A stretch of DNA of 64,000 nucleotides from contig NC_047088.1 of NCBI RefSeq assembly GCF_902459505.1, forward strand, positions 31,118,730 to 31,182,729, in the 5' to 3' direction. Below the pieces are notes generated by a model, which had not been told where the DNA came from, searched no databases, and saw nothing but the letters and a program-made list of their open reading frames with translations. This document shows positions 33,426 to 44,031 of this stretch, piece after piece (within the stretch, counting starts at the first letter, position 1; each line of letters begins with the position of its first letter). Made by a program: the position numbers and the translations under genes. This DNA is from Geotrypetes seraphini. Lineage: Eukaryota; Chordata; Amphibia; Gymnophiona; Dermophiidae.

Positions 33426-33968
33426 CCCGACACCATAAACAGGACAGCAGAAGCGCTGGGCCCACCAGCCTTCCCCTTGACATAAATTCTGATGTCGGAG
33501 AGGAAGTTCCGAGCCAGCAAGGCAGCGATTGGCTAGCCTGGAACTTCCTCTCCAACATCAGAATTGATGGGGAGGGGGGAGGGGAAGGCTGGAGGGCCCA
33601 GCACGTCTGCTGTCTTGTTTATGGCGTCGGGAAGCAGGGAGAACGTGAAGGCAACACGAGTCTATCACGGAGCCCGAGATGGGCTCCACTATCGACTCGT
33701 ATTGCTTTCGCGATCTACTGGTTGATCGCGATCGACCTTTTGGCCACCCCTGCTCTAGAGCAACGACAGCTTCCTCTATTTGTTATTCCACCACATCATC
33801 TGAATCTCCCAGTTCTACTTCAAGCACAGATCCCTCCTTCATATCTTGCTCTTTGCTTTTTTTTTTCACTTTCCTTCATCCTCCTTCATTTTTACTTGCC
33901 TTTCATTCTGTAGTGCTTGCCTTCTGGGCTCAGAGAGGCTGACTGGTCCAATCTGATGAGATCCAACA

Positions 33969-34233
33969 TAGAGAATGACATGGCAACAAATTTGTCCCTA
34001 TCCCATCCCTGCGAGTTTTGTCACTATCCCTGTCCCTGCCCCTGCCCCATTCCTTTAAGCTCTGCCTTAACCATGCAAACCTTGAACACTTATGATTTTA
34101 AAGTGTTTGAGGCTTGTAGATTAGGACAGAGCTTGCAGAAATGGGGCAGGGACAGGAAAAGAACTTGCCAGGATGTGACAGTAAATGAGTTCCCGCAGGG
34201 ACAGGGAAAAATTTGTCCCCATGTCATTCTCTA
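33969..34233. mobile_element. hAT-type MITE related to 21597-22078
   Basis: Starts TAGAGAATGACATGG and ends with the complement CATGTCATTCTCTA. The inner palindromic sections are diverged. No clean TSD seen. Confidence 0.6.
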
Positions 34234-34449
34234 ACACTTCCAACTTTCTCTTTAGCCTTTTATAAAGGTTAACTCAAATCACAAGAATCTTATTCTCTCT
34301 GCTGCAGTCACAAAGCATGTGTATTCCATGGGTGTCACATCAATTGCTCACCGACAATGGCGCACTGACTCCTGCACGCAGATGTTGGCGTGACATTGAC
34401 CTGCGCGCTTTAGTTACAGAACCATTCTATGGACACAGGTAGAATTGCA

Positions 34450-34870
34450 TCCCACATCAGTATAACTCTTTATTTCACACTGAGATTTTTGGGCCCAAAA
34501 ATGGGGGTCTCAACTTATATTTGGGTCATCACCCACCCGCCCCTTCTCAGATTTGTTGCAGGCCTCCGTGGGGCCTGTTGTATGGCCTGGTAGGGTTGGC
34601 CGAGACAGGAGGGATCCCTCCTGTCCCACCATATCATACGGCAGGCCCAGTGGAGGCCTGAAAGACATTGGGAGAGAGGGTAAAGGGCAGGGAGGAGAGC
34701 TGGGTGCAGAGCCCAACAGGGAGTGAGGAGGGGGCAGGGCACAGATCCTGGCAGGGCACATGAATATTACCTCCCCCCCCATCTTATATTTGAGAGAACC
34801 TTTCTCCTCCTTTTTTGAGGGGTGGGGAAGGGTACCTCATCTTATACCCAGATCGACTTATAATCGAGTA
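34450..34870. repeat. Unnamed GC-rich element
   Basis: From 'atttcacactgagattttt' to 'gacttataatcgagtatata', with a GC-rich middle whose open frames are not protein-like. It interrupts the decayed coding sequence. Confidence 0.35.
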
Positions 34871-35161
34871 TATAAGATAAATATGTCCATTAGTGTGTCA
34901 AGCTTCTCTATAAGTCTGTCTTTCTTATCAAGTTTTCCTGTGCCCACAGAAACTTTGCTGGCTTCTTCCCACATGGATTTTAACTTTGCTTTAATCCTAT
35001 CATGGCTATTTATAACAGGACCACTGAATTTTTTATTTGCTTTTTACCACTGAGCAAGTACCCAGTTGTTAGGACATTGACCTGTTTATCAATGCTGTAG
35101 TGTCTTCTGTCTTGATCCGTAGTTCAGCCGAATCCCACCAAATGATTAACACCCACCCCCA

Positions 35162-35329
35162 CCCCCACTCCTTTTACAAAACTGCAAACGCGTTTTTTAG
35201 TGCAGGCCAGCGTGCTGAATGCTCTGCGCTGCTCCCAACGCTCCTAGGAACTCTGAATGTCGGGAGCAAAGCATTCAGCGTGCCGGCCTACGCTAAAAAC
35301 TGCTATCATGGTTTTGTAAAAGGGGGATG
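35162..35329. mobile_element. Harbinger-type MITE
   Basis: Ends CCCCACTCCTTTTACAAAA and TTTTGTAAAAGGGGGA. The long internal palindrome carries 'cgtgctgaatgctctgcgct' and its near-complement. Confidence 0.6.
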
Positions 35330-35812
35330 AGGGGGGAGTAAATGAGTCCAAATTTTGCAATCTTTTTCTTTTGGACATTTTCAATATTAGCATCATCATA
35401 GAGATAATCTATGTTGAAAACCTGTGAATGAGAAAATGATACTATCTTAGTGTCAATATGGGTACAAGTAAGATAAATTGATAAATGAGGCACACATAAA
35501 AACTATTATCAGAGCACTTAAACATTTCAGTAATTTGTGAATTTTTGCATAATTTCCTAGAAATTCCAGATAGGTAAATAACATTACAAAAAAATTTAAA
35601 GCTAATTGTTGATTTTCTACATTAAAAAATTGCACCATTTTTTCACTAGTGCTTTTTAAAATTATGATATCTCTAAAACAGACATGCCCTAGTAATACAT
35701 TCCACCATGAGAATTGAGATTGGAGGCAAATGTTAAAGCATTTAAAACAATGTTGAAAACTTTTTATTTTTGTGAAGCATTTGGGGAAAATTCAACATTG
35801 CCAGACTTACCC
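35330..35812. other. AT-rich, no feature recognised
   Basis: Intronic AT-rich sequence. Possibly further upstream remains of the decayed coding sequence, but no block is convincing. Confidence 0.3.
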
Positions 35813-35967
35813 CCTCTTCTACAAAACCATGCTAGTGGTTTTTAGCACAGAGAGCTGCGCTGCTCCCAAAGCTCATTGAGTTCCTATGAGCGTCGGGAGC
35901 AGCGCAGGCCATTCAGCGTGGCTCTCTGCGCTAAAAACTGCTAGCGCGGTTTCATAGAAGAGGGGGT
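35813..35967. mobile_element. Harbinger-type MITE
   Basis: Ends CCCCCTCTTCTACAAAACC and the complement; near-perfect hairpin with 'ttagcacagagagctgcgct' and 'agcgtggctctctgcgctaa'. Confidence 0.65.
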
Positions 35968-36109
35968 GAGTGCATATATATTAGTGGAAATGGGTCTTTT
36001 AATAGAGTTACTGTGATACAGAATTGATATAAGAATTTTACTTGATTGGTGTAATTTGTAAGGTATAAATGAAGGTGTGCATATATGTGTTTTCTACTCA
36101 GATCTGTCC

Positions 36110-36215
36110 TATTTAATATGGAGTTTCTTTCTTTTATGTATTTTTAATTGTAAACTGCTTAGACCTGTCATAAGAACAAGTGGCATAACAAGTTTTAATA
36201 AAACAAAACAAAAAA
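36110..36215 (+). mobile_element. LINE 3' tail
   Basis: 'aattgtaaactgcttagac' followed by 'aagttttaataaaacaaaac' is a LINE-type 3' end with an A-rich tail. Confidence 0.4.
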
Positions 36216-37605
36216 ACCCATAATACATTCTCTTTTCATCCAGAAGTTAGTCCGACTCAGAATTTAAACTTCTAACCAAAGAGTTTACTTAAACTTGGAT
36301 TCATCAGGCAAAAATCTGGCACATAACTTTTACAGGCAGAAGTAGAAAAACTGCCTTTTACTTAGCCTCTGTGGAACAGAATGAGATTCATTTGGGGGGG
36401 GGGCACACAATCTCGGTAGAGGTCCTTGGCTAAAGTCCTTTCACAGCTTTTCTTTGACCCTCTCCTCAAGAAGGAAGCTGTTCTGTAAGTCATAGTTAGC
36501 TAGGGGTTTCTGAGCCTTTTATGTTAGTCTTTCTGTAGATGATTCTGGGGGTTTCCTCTGGTCTCTTCCAGTTCCTTCAGGTTCAATCTTCCAGGGACGA
36601 TTGTGGTATTTACTTGTTTCCCTACTCCAGCTATCACTTATGATCTGTACAGCAGCTTTATGTGCTCTTAATTGCTCTCCACTACTTCTTGCCCCAGGTG
36701 CAGAGCTGTATCAAACAAAGCTCCATTTCCTTTTACTGAAAGGGTGCAGTGGACAGGGAAGCAAGAGCCAAGATAAGAAAACAGCCCCTTCGGTAGTTAG
36801 AGTATCCAAGGAGTAACTCTTATCGCTCTCATTCCAGGCAGAAGGCCATCCCTTGGTAGAGCTGCTAGAAGTCTCTGCAGGATCCCAAGGGAACAAATCT
36901 TTGGTGTCTCTACATGCACATACCCTAAGGAGACTGATATGCACTCAGAAAAGCCAATCACTGTACATTTTAACAAAGCTACATGCCTTTCATGCATTTC
37001 AGTCATGTACGGTAATTACCAGGAACACCAATATGTGGGACAGGAGCGATGTGAGGACAGATAATGAGGTTAGTACTCATGACAGTGGGGAATGTTTTTA
37101 AAACAAAGCTATAACCCAGCAGGTAAAAATAAGACGTACTTTCATCTTCTATTACAGGGTGTGTATAAGAACACTTGGGTCAAGGTGCTTTTCTAGATAA
37201 GATACAGAGCAGAGAACATACCTCACTCCTCCCCCCCATGTCCTCCAGCACAAAAAACAAGTAGAACGCATACGCAGGTAACACTGCTCTACTTTAAATT
37301 ACGTGGGTTTTGAATTGCCCATAAATAAAACTTCTTTACATATACTGTATGTGGGATTTTGATACTTGACCTTGGATTAAGGAAAGAACATTTGGGACCA
37401 GGTGTACTGAAGAGTTTTCTCCATTTTTCATCTATGAGGGGAAAAAAAAGCTCAGTGCTTCTGAATGTCAGTGTGGTAACAGTATTGATTCATTTTTGTA
37501 TCCTGGGCACTAATATTGTATATGCTTATGTTGCACGTATACATTTTTTAAGCAATAGCATATACATACATGTGTGCATGCTTACATGCCAGCATTCTGC
37601 CAAAG
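36216..37605. other. No gene recognised
   Basis: Short frames without similarity. 37162-37209 is an exact inverted match of 48 bp to 40171-40218 (see findings). Confidence 0.35.
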
Positions 37606-37835
37606 TGCTATTCTGTAGCCTAGTGTTTAGAACCCCTGCCTCAACACTCTGAGGTTGTAAGTTCAATCACCACAACGCTCCTTGTGACCCTGGGCAAGTC
37701 ACTTAGCCCTCTGTTGCCCCAGGGACTATATATAGATTGAAAGCCAACAGGACAGATGAGGAGAAATACTTAGAGTACCTGAATGTAAACCGCTTTGAAT
37801 AGAAGTGGTATATAAGAAATGTAAATAATAACTTA
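37606..37835 (+). mobile_element. CORE-SINE (tRNA head, MIR-type core, L2-type tail)
   Basis: The head has box A-like 'tagcctagtgtttagaac' and box B-like 'ggttgtaagttcaatcac', which in related tRNA-SINEs form the internal RNA polymerase III promoter. The core 'gtgaccctgggcaagtcact' is the MIR/CORE hallmark. The tail 'gtaaaccgctttgaatag' and an AAT-rich end match L2-clade LINE 3' ends, which explains mobilisation. It is not a functional tRNA. Confidence 0.8.
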
Positions 37836-38640
37836 GTATGCATTTTCAAGGATCATGAGCAGTAGAGAGTGAAACAGGAACAAAAATTCATCCCCGCTCA
37901 AAGCAGACACATGATATTATGCAATTTTATGGCCTAGGGGGCATTGGAAATAAACATTTTAAGCCTATAATATATAGCTACTCTGAATAAAATTAAGATA
38001 CTGGATGTTTAATGCACCTTAAAAAGAATACTGTTCTCCCCACCACTCTTTAAAATAAAATGGGATAGTACTTCTGTTACTGATTTGTTTTATGCACTCC
38101 ATGGAATTATGTATTTAAAAAATCAAAACAATGTACAGAAAAACATATTGAACAGAATAATATTTGCAGTATTCTGGAAATATATGAGGACATTTTAATA
38201 TGTAGTTTGCCAGTCTAGTATCTTCCTATTGCTATGTAAACAGTAATATTTTGGCAGCACTAACCAAAAATCCTGAGGTTACTATTCTTGGTAGATTGCC
38301 AAAGGGCCAAGCTTCAGCTCTGCTAGCCTTTAGTAAGGAGCCGAGTTACCAAAGATTAGGTACATTATCTATATTAAGTTAATATAGATAATATGTGCTA
38401 CCTGTATTCTCAATGACAGGCATTACATTACATTAGTAAAGATGAATCAATCAGCATAAAAAAGTCTTACAAGGGTAGTGCATTAGTAGTACTGAATACA
38501 GAAATCCACTATTGTGAAATCAATAAGCAATTATCAGATGTTAATACGTATCATGTATTTGTAATGGGTATAACTAATAGGCAGACTGGATGGACCGTTC
38601 AGGTCTTTATCAGATGTCATTTACTATGTTACTAAGTATT
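37836..38640. other. No gene recognised
   Basis: AT-rich intronic DNA with small inverted repeats around 38360-38395 ('atctatattaa'/'ttaatatagat'). Confidence 0.3.
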
Positions 38641-38835
38641 ATCTGTATCTAATAGAGCTGTAGGCCAAGAACCTGGGATGCCACTGTTGCTCCTTGAAAT
38701 CTTGGACAAGTCACTCAACCAGCCATTGAATCAGCTACAAAACTTAAATTATAAGCCCTCAAGGATGATGAAAATACCTACTGTACCTGAATGAAACTGC
38801 CTTAAACTATTACTGAGAAAGGTGTGATTTAAATC
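38641..38835 (+). mobile_element. Diverged CORE-SINE
   Basis: 'ctccttgaaatcttggacaa' then 'gtcactcaacc' matches the core of the SINE at 37606. The tail has 'acctgaatgaaactgcc'. Much older than that copy. Confidence 0.5.
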
Positions 38836-39110
38836 CAAAATCCAGTATCAGGCATACTGTGAAGTAACACAGAACACTACAACTGTCACACAGGACCTGA
38901 AGAGCAATTCTACTGTACCATAATAGCAGTAACATTCACAAATCACATAACAAGGACCTACCTAGGAAAGTACAGCACAAAACACAACAATGCATATTAA
39001 AACATCAACAAACCTTGGAAAACTAAAGAAGCCAGATTAGTACAGATCCATCCTGCACAGATAATGCTACAGAAAACCATGCCTCAAATTCATATGCGCA
39101 GCAGCACAGA
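38836..39110. repeat. Dispersed repeat shared with 62355-62640
   Basis: Phrases such as 'aactaaagaagccagatt', 'atcctgcacag' and 'acacaacaatgcat' recur in the same order at 62480-62630. Confidence 0.45.
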
Positions 39111-39372
39111 ACATTGTTGAGCATGATTTACTCCTTGAGAAACTGGATTTTAGGGCTCTGCTTTGTTTATCTTCCCCATCACACAGTGTATGTGCTGGTG
39201 GATCTTCTTCCACTGTTAGTCCACTGTCAGTCAATGTATCTCAGCGCTCTATCTACCTATTCCATTGATGCTCTAATCTCCTCCCATGGACTTCAGCATC
39301 ATCGTTATTTTAAGTCCTTAATTTATCCTGTCTACATGTCCTCCCCTTTGTTTTTAACATTCTAAAATGTGT
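39111..39372. other. No feature recognised
   Basis: Short intronic stretch. Confidence 0.3.
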
Positions 39373-40515
39373 GGAGGACCATAATTGAAAGGAACGTCTA
39401 AGTCTGTTTTCGTCTAAGTCGAAAGCCGTCCAAAGTATAAAAAACAGTGTAGGACACATTTTCGAAAAATACGTCCAAAAAATATTTGCTTTCAAAAATT
39501 GTCTATCTATATGTCCAGCCGCCTGATCATCCAGATCACTAAATCGTCCATCTTTATACCACATTTTCGTCCAAATTTTTGTCCACATCCACAACGCCTA
39601 GAAACAGACCTTTTGGAAGTGGGAGGGGTCTGCAAAGTGATGGACAGGACACCTAAACAGTGGGCTACCTTACAGGGCACTGCTGTGAATTTCACAAAAA
39701 GGGTGCCACGTAATCATCTAACTACAGCTCCCTTATAGGTAATGGTGAGCCCCCCCAAACCACCTCTAGAATCTCTTAGACCCACCTATCTACCACCCCA
39801 ATAACCCTTATGGCTGCAGGAGCCACTTATAGGGCAGTACAAAAGGGTTTTGGGGGAGGTTTAGGGGAATGCACATGTTTCACCATCAATGCAGTCATTA
39901 CAGTGGCTTATGGGCATGGGTCCTCCTCTCCATGGGTCCCTAACCCACCCCCAAAATCACTTAAGACACCTCTGTGTAGCACGACTAGGTTTTCCTATGC
40001 CAGGCTGCCAGATGCTGATGTTCTGGAGGCAGAATTTAAAAGTTGTGATTATGATTTTTGTGGGGGTGAGAGTGATCATTGGAGTAGTGTTTGGGGGTCT
40101 GTACTATGTGTTTGCAGTGCTTATCTGGCCACTTTAGGTTGGTTTTGTGACTTAGACTATGTTTTAAATGCTCTGTATCTTATCTAGAAAAGCACCTTGA
40201 CCCAAGTGTTCTTATACATAAAGTCACAACGTCCAGGTTTCGTCTATGCTGTGTTATAAAACGTTTGGTTATACATGCAGTACGACTAAGTCTAAGCCGG
40301 CCCACATCACGCCAAATTCCCACCCTCGACACTCCCCCTGAAGCACCCTGTTTAGCTCTGGTCATTCAGCAAAACTGTGAAGACCTAGGTCTTTTATAAA
40401 TACATCCAAAACCCAGTTTTATTATCGGCACTTGGACATATTTTGACAATGTTCGTCCAAGTGCTGACTTAGGCCGTTTTTTGGACGTTTTTCACTTTCG
40501 ATTATGAGCCCCTTA
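39373..40515. mobile_element. Non-autonomous DNA element, family A copy 2
   Basis: Same family and orientation as 10727-11812, with the ends better preserved: the left begins GAGGACCATAATTGAAAG and the right is the complement of AAGGGGCTCATAATCGAAAG. Repeated 'cgtccaa/cgtctaag' motifs lie near both ends. A 48-bp stretch at 40171-40218, absent from copy 1, matches 37162-37209 inverted. Confidence 0.6.
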
Positions 40516-41489
40516 GAATTCATGATAGACGTTTCAACAAATTTTAATAAAACTTGGAAACTTGATGACTTCCATATCTATCTCTCCACATCAAAAATTT
40601 CAGCAGGAATCCAGGCCTAAGTCTCGGCCTGACATTTCTGCCTGGATGTCTCACTGCTATGTGAAAATGAATATGGCCAAGACTGAGCTTCTTATCTTTT
40701 CCCCTAAACCCACCTTGACTCTTCCCCCATTCTCTTCTCTATTTTTGTGAGGAACACTCATCAGCTTATAATATTGGGGTCATCTATGACTCTTCTCTTT
40801 TTCGGCACATACCCAACAGACTGTTAAAACTTGTTTCTTTCTGTATCATCCAAATTTGTACTTTCCTTTCTAACACACTACCAAAACCCTTATCATCTCA
40901 TGCTTAGACTACATACTGCAACTTGGTTCTCACAGGTCTTCCACTAAGCCATCTATCTCCCCTTCAATCTGTTAGAAATTCTGCCAGTGTTCCTATGCTC
41001 ATATTAATCCTCCCCTCAAGTCAAGTCATTGGCTCTCTATCTGTTACCACATACAGTTCAAACTTGTCTTATTTACTTGCAAATGCATTCGTTCTGCAGT
41101 TCATCAGTATCTCTCCACTCTTATCTTTCCCTATACCACTCCTCTCTGTTCATTAAGTAAGTCTCTCTTATCTGTACCCTTCTCCTCCACTGTGAACTCC
41201 AGACTTTGTTCCTTTTATCTTGCTGCACTACATGCTTGGAATAGACTTTCTGAGTCAGTACATCAAGCTTCATCCTTGGCAATATTCAAATCTAGGCTGA
41301 AAGCCCAGCTTTTTGCAGCTGCTTTTAACTCATAATGCCTAGTCACCTGTTCAGTACCCATGCCATTTTAATAATTCTCACAATAAGTAATTTCCTAATC
41401 TCTTATTTGTCCTGTTTATCTGTCTCAAATAGATTGTAAGCTCTTTTGAGCAGGGACTGTAATATACATGTTTAGTGTACAGTGTTACT

Positions 41490-41592
41490 CTTTTGGGATC
41501 TTGCCAGGCACTTGTGACCTGAATTGGCCACTGTTGGAAACAGGATACTGGGCTTGATGGGCCTTTGCTCTGTCCCAGTATGGTACCTCTTA
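41490..41592 (+). mobile_element. CR1 3' end
   Basis: 'ttgggatcttgccaggcact', 'attggccactgttggaaac' and 'gggcttgatgggcc' form a classic CR1 3' end in + orientation. Confidence 0.75.
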
Positions 41593-42090
41593 GAAACATA
41601 GCAACATTATGTCAGATAAAGGCCAAATGGCCCATCTAGTCTGTCCCATCTACAATAACCATTATCTCTTTCTCTCTCCGAGAGATCCCGCATGCCTATT
41701 CCAGGCCCTCTTGAATTCAGACAGTTTCTGTTTCCACCTCTTCCGGGAGACTGTTCCACAAAAAAGTATTTCCTCTGATTACTCCGGAGCCTATTACCTC
41801 TTAACTTCATCCTATGCTCTCTCATTGCAAAGCTTCCTTTCAAATGAAAGAGACTCAACTTAAGCGCATTTACATTACATAGGTATTTAAACGTCTCTAT
41901 CATATCTCCCCTCTCCCGCCTTTCCTCTAAAGTATACAGCTTGAGATCTTTTTGTCTGTCCCCATATGCCTTATAATGAAGACCATGCACCATTTTAGTA
42001 GCCTTCCTCTTGACCGACTCCATCCTTTTTATATCTTTTTGAAGGTGCGGCCTCCAGAATTGTACACAATATTCTAAATGAGGTCTTTTA
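41593..42090 (-). mobile_element. CR1 3' end
   Basis: Starts on + with 'agaaacatagcaacattatg'. The - strand reads MESVKRKATKMVHGLHYKAY, LKLYTLEERRERGDMIETFK, and LRGNRLRSNQRKYFFVEQ. Tail-to-tail with the preceding CR1 end. Confidence 0.75.
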
Positions 42091-42539
42091 TCTTATGTAT
42101 TTCTAGTAGTGCTATAGAAATTGGTGTTGATAATTTTATTTAGTTAGTTAGTTTTATAGCCTGTCCTCCCCAGGAGCCCAGAATGGGTTACAAGGATATG
42201 TACACAGTAATTTTCAGAATAAAAAAAAACAAACTAGCTACAGGATCAGTAACAAGTTACAGAAGAGTGAGAAGGGTTTCCATAACCTACATGCTATGGG
42301 GAAGCTAAGAACACACAAGTTATAGTGAATGTACAAGCTACAGGAACAGTACGTAAGTGTTACAGAAAACTAAGACAATTTTTTATATTATGACACACAT
42401 TCTATGGGGGTGGAAACCCCTGTGCTTTAATTAAACTAAGAAAATATAAACTGTATAGAGTCTCTATAAGTAGTCACTAAATTAGGCAAATATAAACCAT
42501 ATAGAGTCTCAGAATGGTATCTGCATGGCTGTAATCGAT

Positions 42540-42770
42540 AAGAGCACAGTATTGAAGTATAATGTGGAGATACAGCCCAGGAATTCAGATAGAAGTCCTA
42601 CCTTCTCCAATACAGCAATTAAATAAGGTCCAACGCACTCTGTCAGATACTTAGTTGGCATCCAGTGCAATTGCTACACCTGTCAAGCATTTTTTTGCCC
42701 TTTGTTGAAATCTGTGAATAAGTGGAAGAAGAAGCCTGAAGCATCTCTACAGTAGTTTCATATCAACACT
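42540..42770 (-). mobile_element. L1-type reverse transcriptase fragment
   Basis: The - strand reads close to ALDAN.VSDRVRW, a decayed form of the DAEKAFDRVEW block, preceded by a stretch like 'LIHRFQQRAKK'. A small, old piece of L1 ORF2. Confidence 0.45.
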
Positions 42771-43385
42771 AATCAAGACAATGGGACAGTATGTCTCTGC
42801 CTGCTCCATATTCTCTTGTTTCTTTGGCAACAAGAACTACACCATGGCTTGGACAACTCCCCAAATGGACAAAGGCATCCTGCAAGAGAGGACCTAGCCC
42901 TGCCTCTAGAATTCCAGCAGATATCTTGATAGCCCTGTGTCTCCATCAGTGAAAAAGGTTTGCATAACTCCCAATGGGCATCTGACAACCTAGGGATTGT
43001 ATCCAAGATAAAAAGAAAAATTACTGACACTCCACTTCTGCTGGTTCTCCAATATACAAATACAAATAAAACTGTCACACAACCTGCTCTATTGGTACAC
43101 CGTCAAATGCGTGCATGCCAAATGTGCGCTAACAATTGCGCCCTGTCAAATGCATGCAGCACCAACTCGGTAACCCATCAAATGTGCGCACGGCAAGTGC
43201 GCCCCGCCATACATTCACCTATTTGTTGCAGATATTATTTTCAAGGAATGAGGGCAGGGTACCGATGAGTCCCGATGAACCTGCCCAATCCTGAGGGTTG
43301 GACGTCATCCAGCCCAAAATTATTAGCGAGAACAGTATCTAAACAAAGGGCCATGAATCAAGGATAGGGTTATCTAGTTTAGATT
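42771..43385. other. No gene recognised; small repeats
   Basis: 43095-43200 has an irregular repetition of 'gtcaaatgcgtgca/atgtgcgc' (three to four times), resembling a decayed MITE end. It may belong to the MULE that follows. Confidence 0.35.
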
Positions 43386-44030
43386 GGCCTGGGCGGTCAT
43401 TGCACTCTCACGTATTTGATATGGAAGTCATAATATCACAGCGTGTCAAAGAGAACTGGGTTCATGAAGGATATCGATATCATTGTGACGAAGTAATGCT
43501 GATGAATCATCGTCCTGGAGGTGCGTGCATCGCAACTGAGTAGGCAGAAAAAAAGGCTCTCAGATGGATCATCTATGGAGATAACAGCACATATCCATGC
43601 ACCTGATAATGCCAAAATAGTAGCTGAAAAAATTATGGCAGACATACGCCAATGAGCTGTGAACACTGTTGAAAAGCCCCAACAGATTATTCTCGGAAAA
43701 AAGGCCTCAAGTTTAGAAGCAGCTAAATTATTGCTTTAATACACATCGATGCAGCGAACTTTCCAGAGAAAAAGAAAACGAGGAAATGTATCAATAGGAA
43801 ATCCGCGATCGGTGCAAGAAATCCAAATTCCAGAGCAGCTCAATGTAACAATGCATGGGAAAAATTTTCTGTTGTGGGATTCTGGAGAAAACGATTAAAA
43901 ATGCATTTTTGTTTTCAGTACTCAAGCTACTCAAGCTGGTTCATGGATGAGGACATTCAAAGTAGCACCTGAATTGTTCGTACAGCTGTTTACGATACAT
44001 GCCTTTGTAGATAATCATGCACTGCCCATG
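43386..44030 (+). pseudogene. MULE transposon remnant with FLYWCH-type region
   Basis: The + strand yields, in changing frames, VHEGYRYHYD and SSSWRCVHRN (a FLYWCH-like zinc-finger part), then HAPDNAKIVAEKIMADIRQ, KPQQIILGKKASSLEAAKLL, a QYTSMQRTFQRKRKR block and NPRSVQEIQIPEQL. A SWM.TFKVAPELFVQLFTIH stretch follows, typical of the start of a MULE transposase domain. FLYWCH plus MULE is a known arrangement. Several frame changes and stops are present and the catalytic core is lost where the CR1 at 44032 begins. Confidence 0.65.
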
Positions 44031-44031
44031 G

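Larger units (their letters stand above)
32225..33752. mobile_element. hAT non-autonomous element, inverted copy, exact 8-bp TSD
   Basis: TSD CTCTAGAG is exact at 32217-32224 and 33753-33760. Ends are CAGGGGAGCCCACAC and the complement of CAGGGGTGGCC. The order is that of 30642-31591 in reverse: Harbinger MITE, A/T-rich module, pyrimidine-rich tract, palindrome near 33470-33570. Two additions make it longer: three tandem copies of a unit of about 90 bp (32715-32990) and a CR1 3' end (33136-33425). Confidence 0.85.
30000..35060 (-). pseudogene. Decayed coding sequence of an unrecognised multicopy family, interrupted by hAT elements
   Basis: Between the inserted elements, the - strand shows coding-like blocks in order. 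35050-34880 has RIKAKLKSMWEEASKVSVGTG and KLDKKDRLIEKLDTLMDI. 32220-31720 has EDITNIALASLRHHTGL, FVTTAWIDIGLISDLVTALV, EHNKVKRAQARIMKK, GIRCIFFDGCRDDTKVIL, MVKEEHYTVCMESGG and EIIADNLVAWLKEGQTKLF. A further block lies left of 30390. The FFDG..DDT / KEEHY...EPGG pattern recalls a widespread uncharacterised family seen in many invertebrate and some vertebrate genomes, probably carried by mobile DNA. I cannot name it. It is broken in several places. Its insertions are hAT 30398-31709, hAT 32225-33752, and MITEs near 33969, 34450 and 35162. Confidence 0.45.
40560..42150 (+). mobile_element. L2-clade LINE 3' part, split by CR1 pieces
   Basis: The + strand reads WMSHCYVKMNMAKTELLIFS, then (with frame changes) the 'YCNLVLTGLPLSHLSPLQ' block and SVTTYSSNLSYLL. 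The 3' UTR 'attgtaagctcttttgagc' begins near 41432. Its last part, 'ttctagtagtgctatagaaa', appears only at 42100-42120, so the UTR is split by the CR1 pieces at 41490-42090. Confidence 0.65.

Noticed and set aside
36380-37150. Possible LTR or exon in the unassigned stretch
   Set aside because: No terminal repeat, splice-bounded frame or protein similarity could be shown.
37606-37700. tRNA gene
   Set aside because: The head with A and B boxes is fused to a CORE and a LINE tail and does not fold as a full cloverleaf, so it is a SINE.
43095-43205. CRISPR-like or satellite array of 'gtcaaatgcgtgca' phrases
   Set aside because: Only three to four irregular copies without constant spacing. Probably a decayed transposon end in a vertebrate genome.
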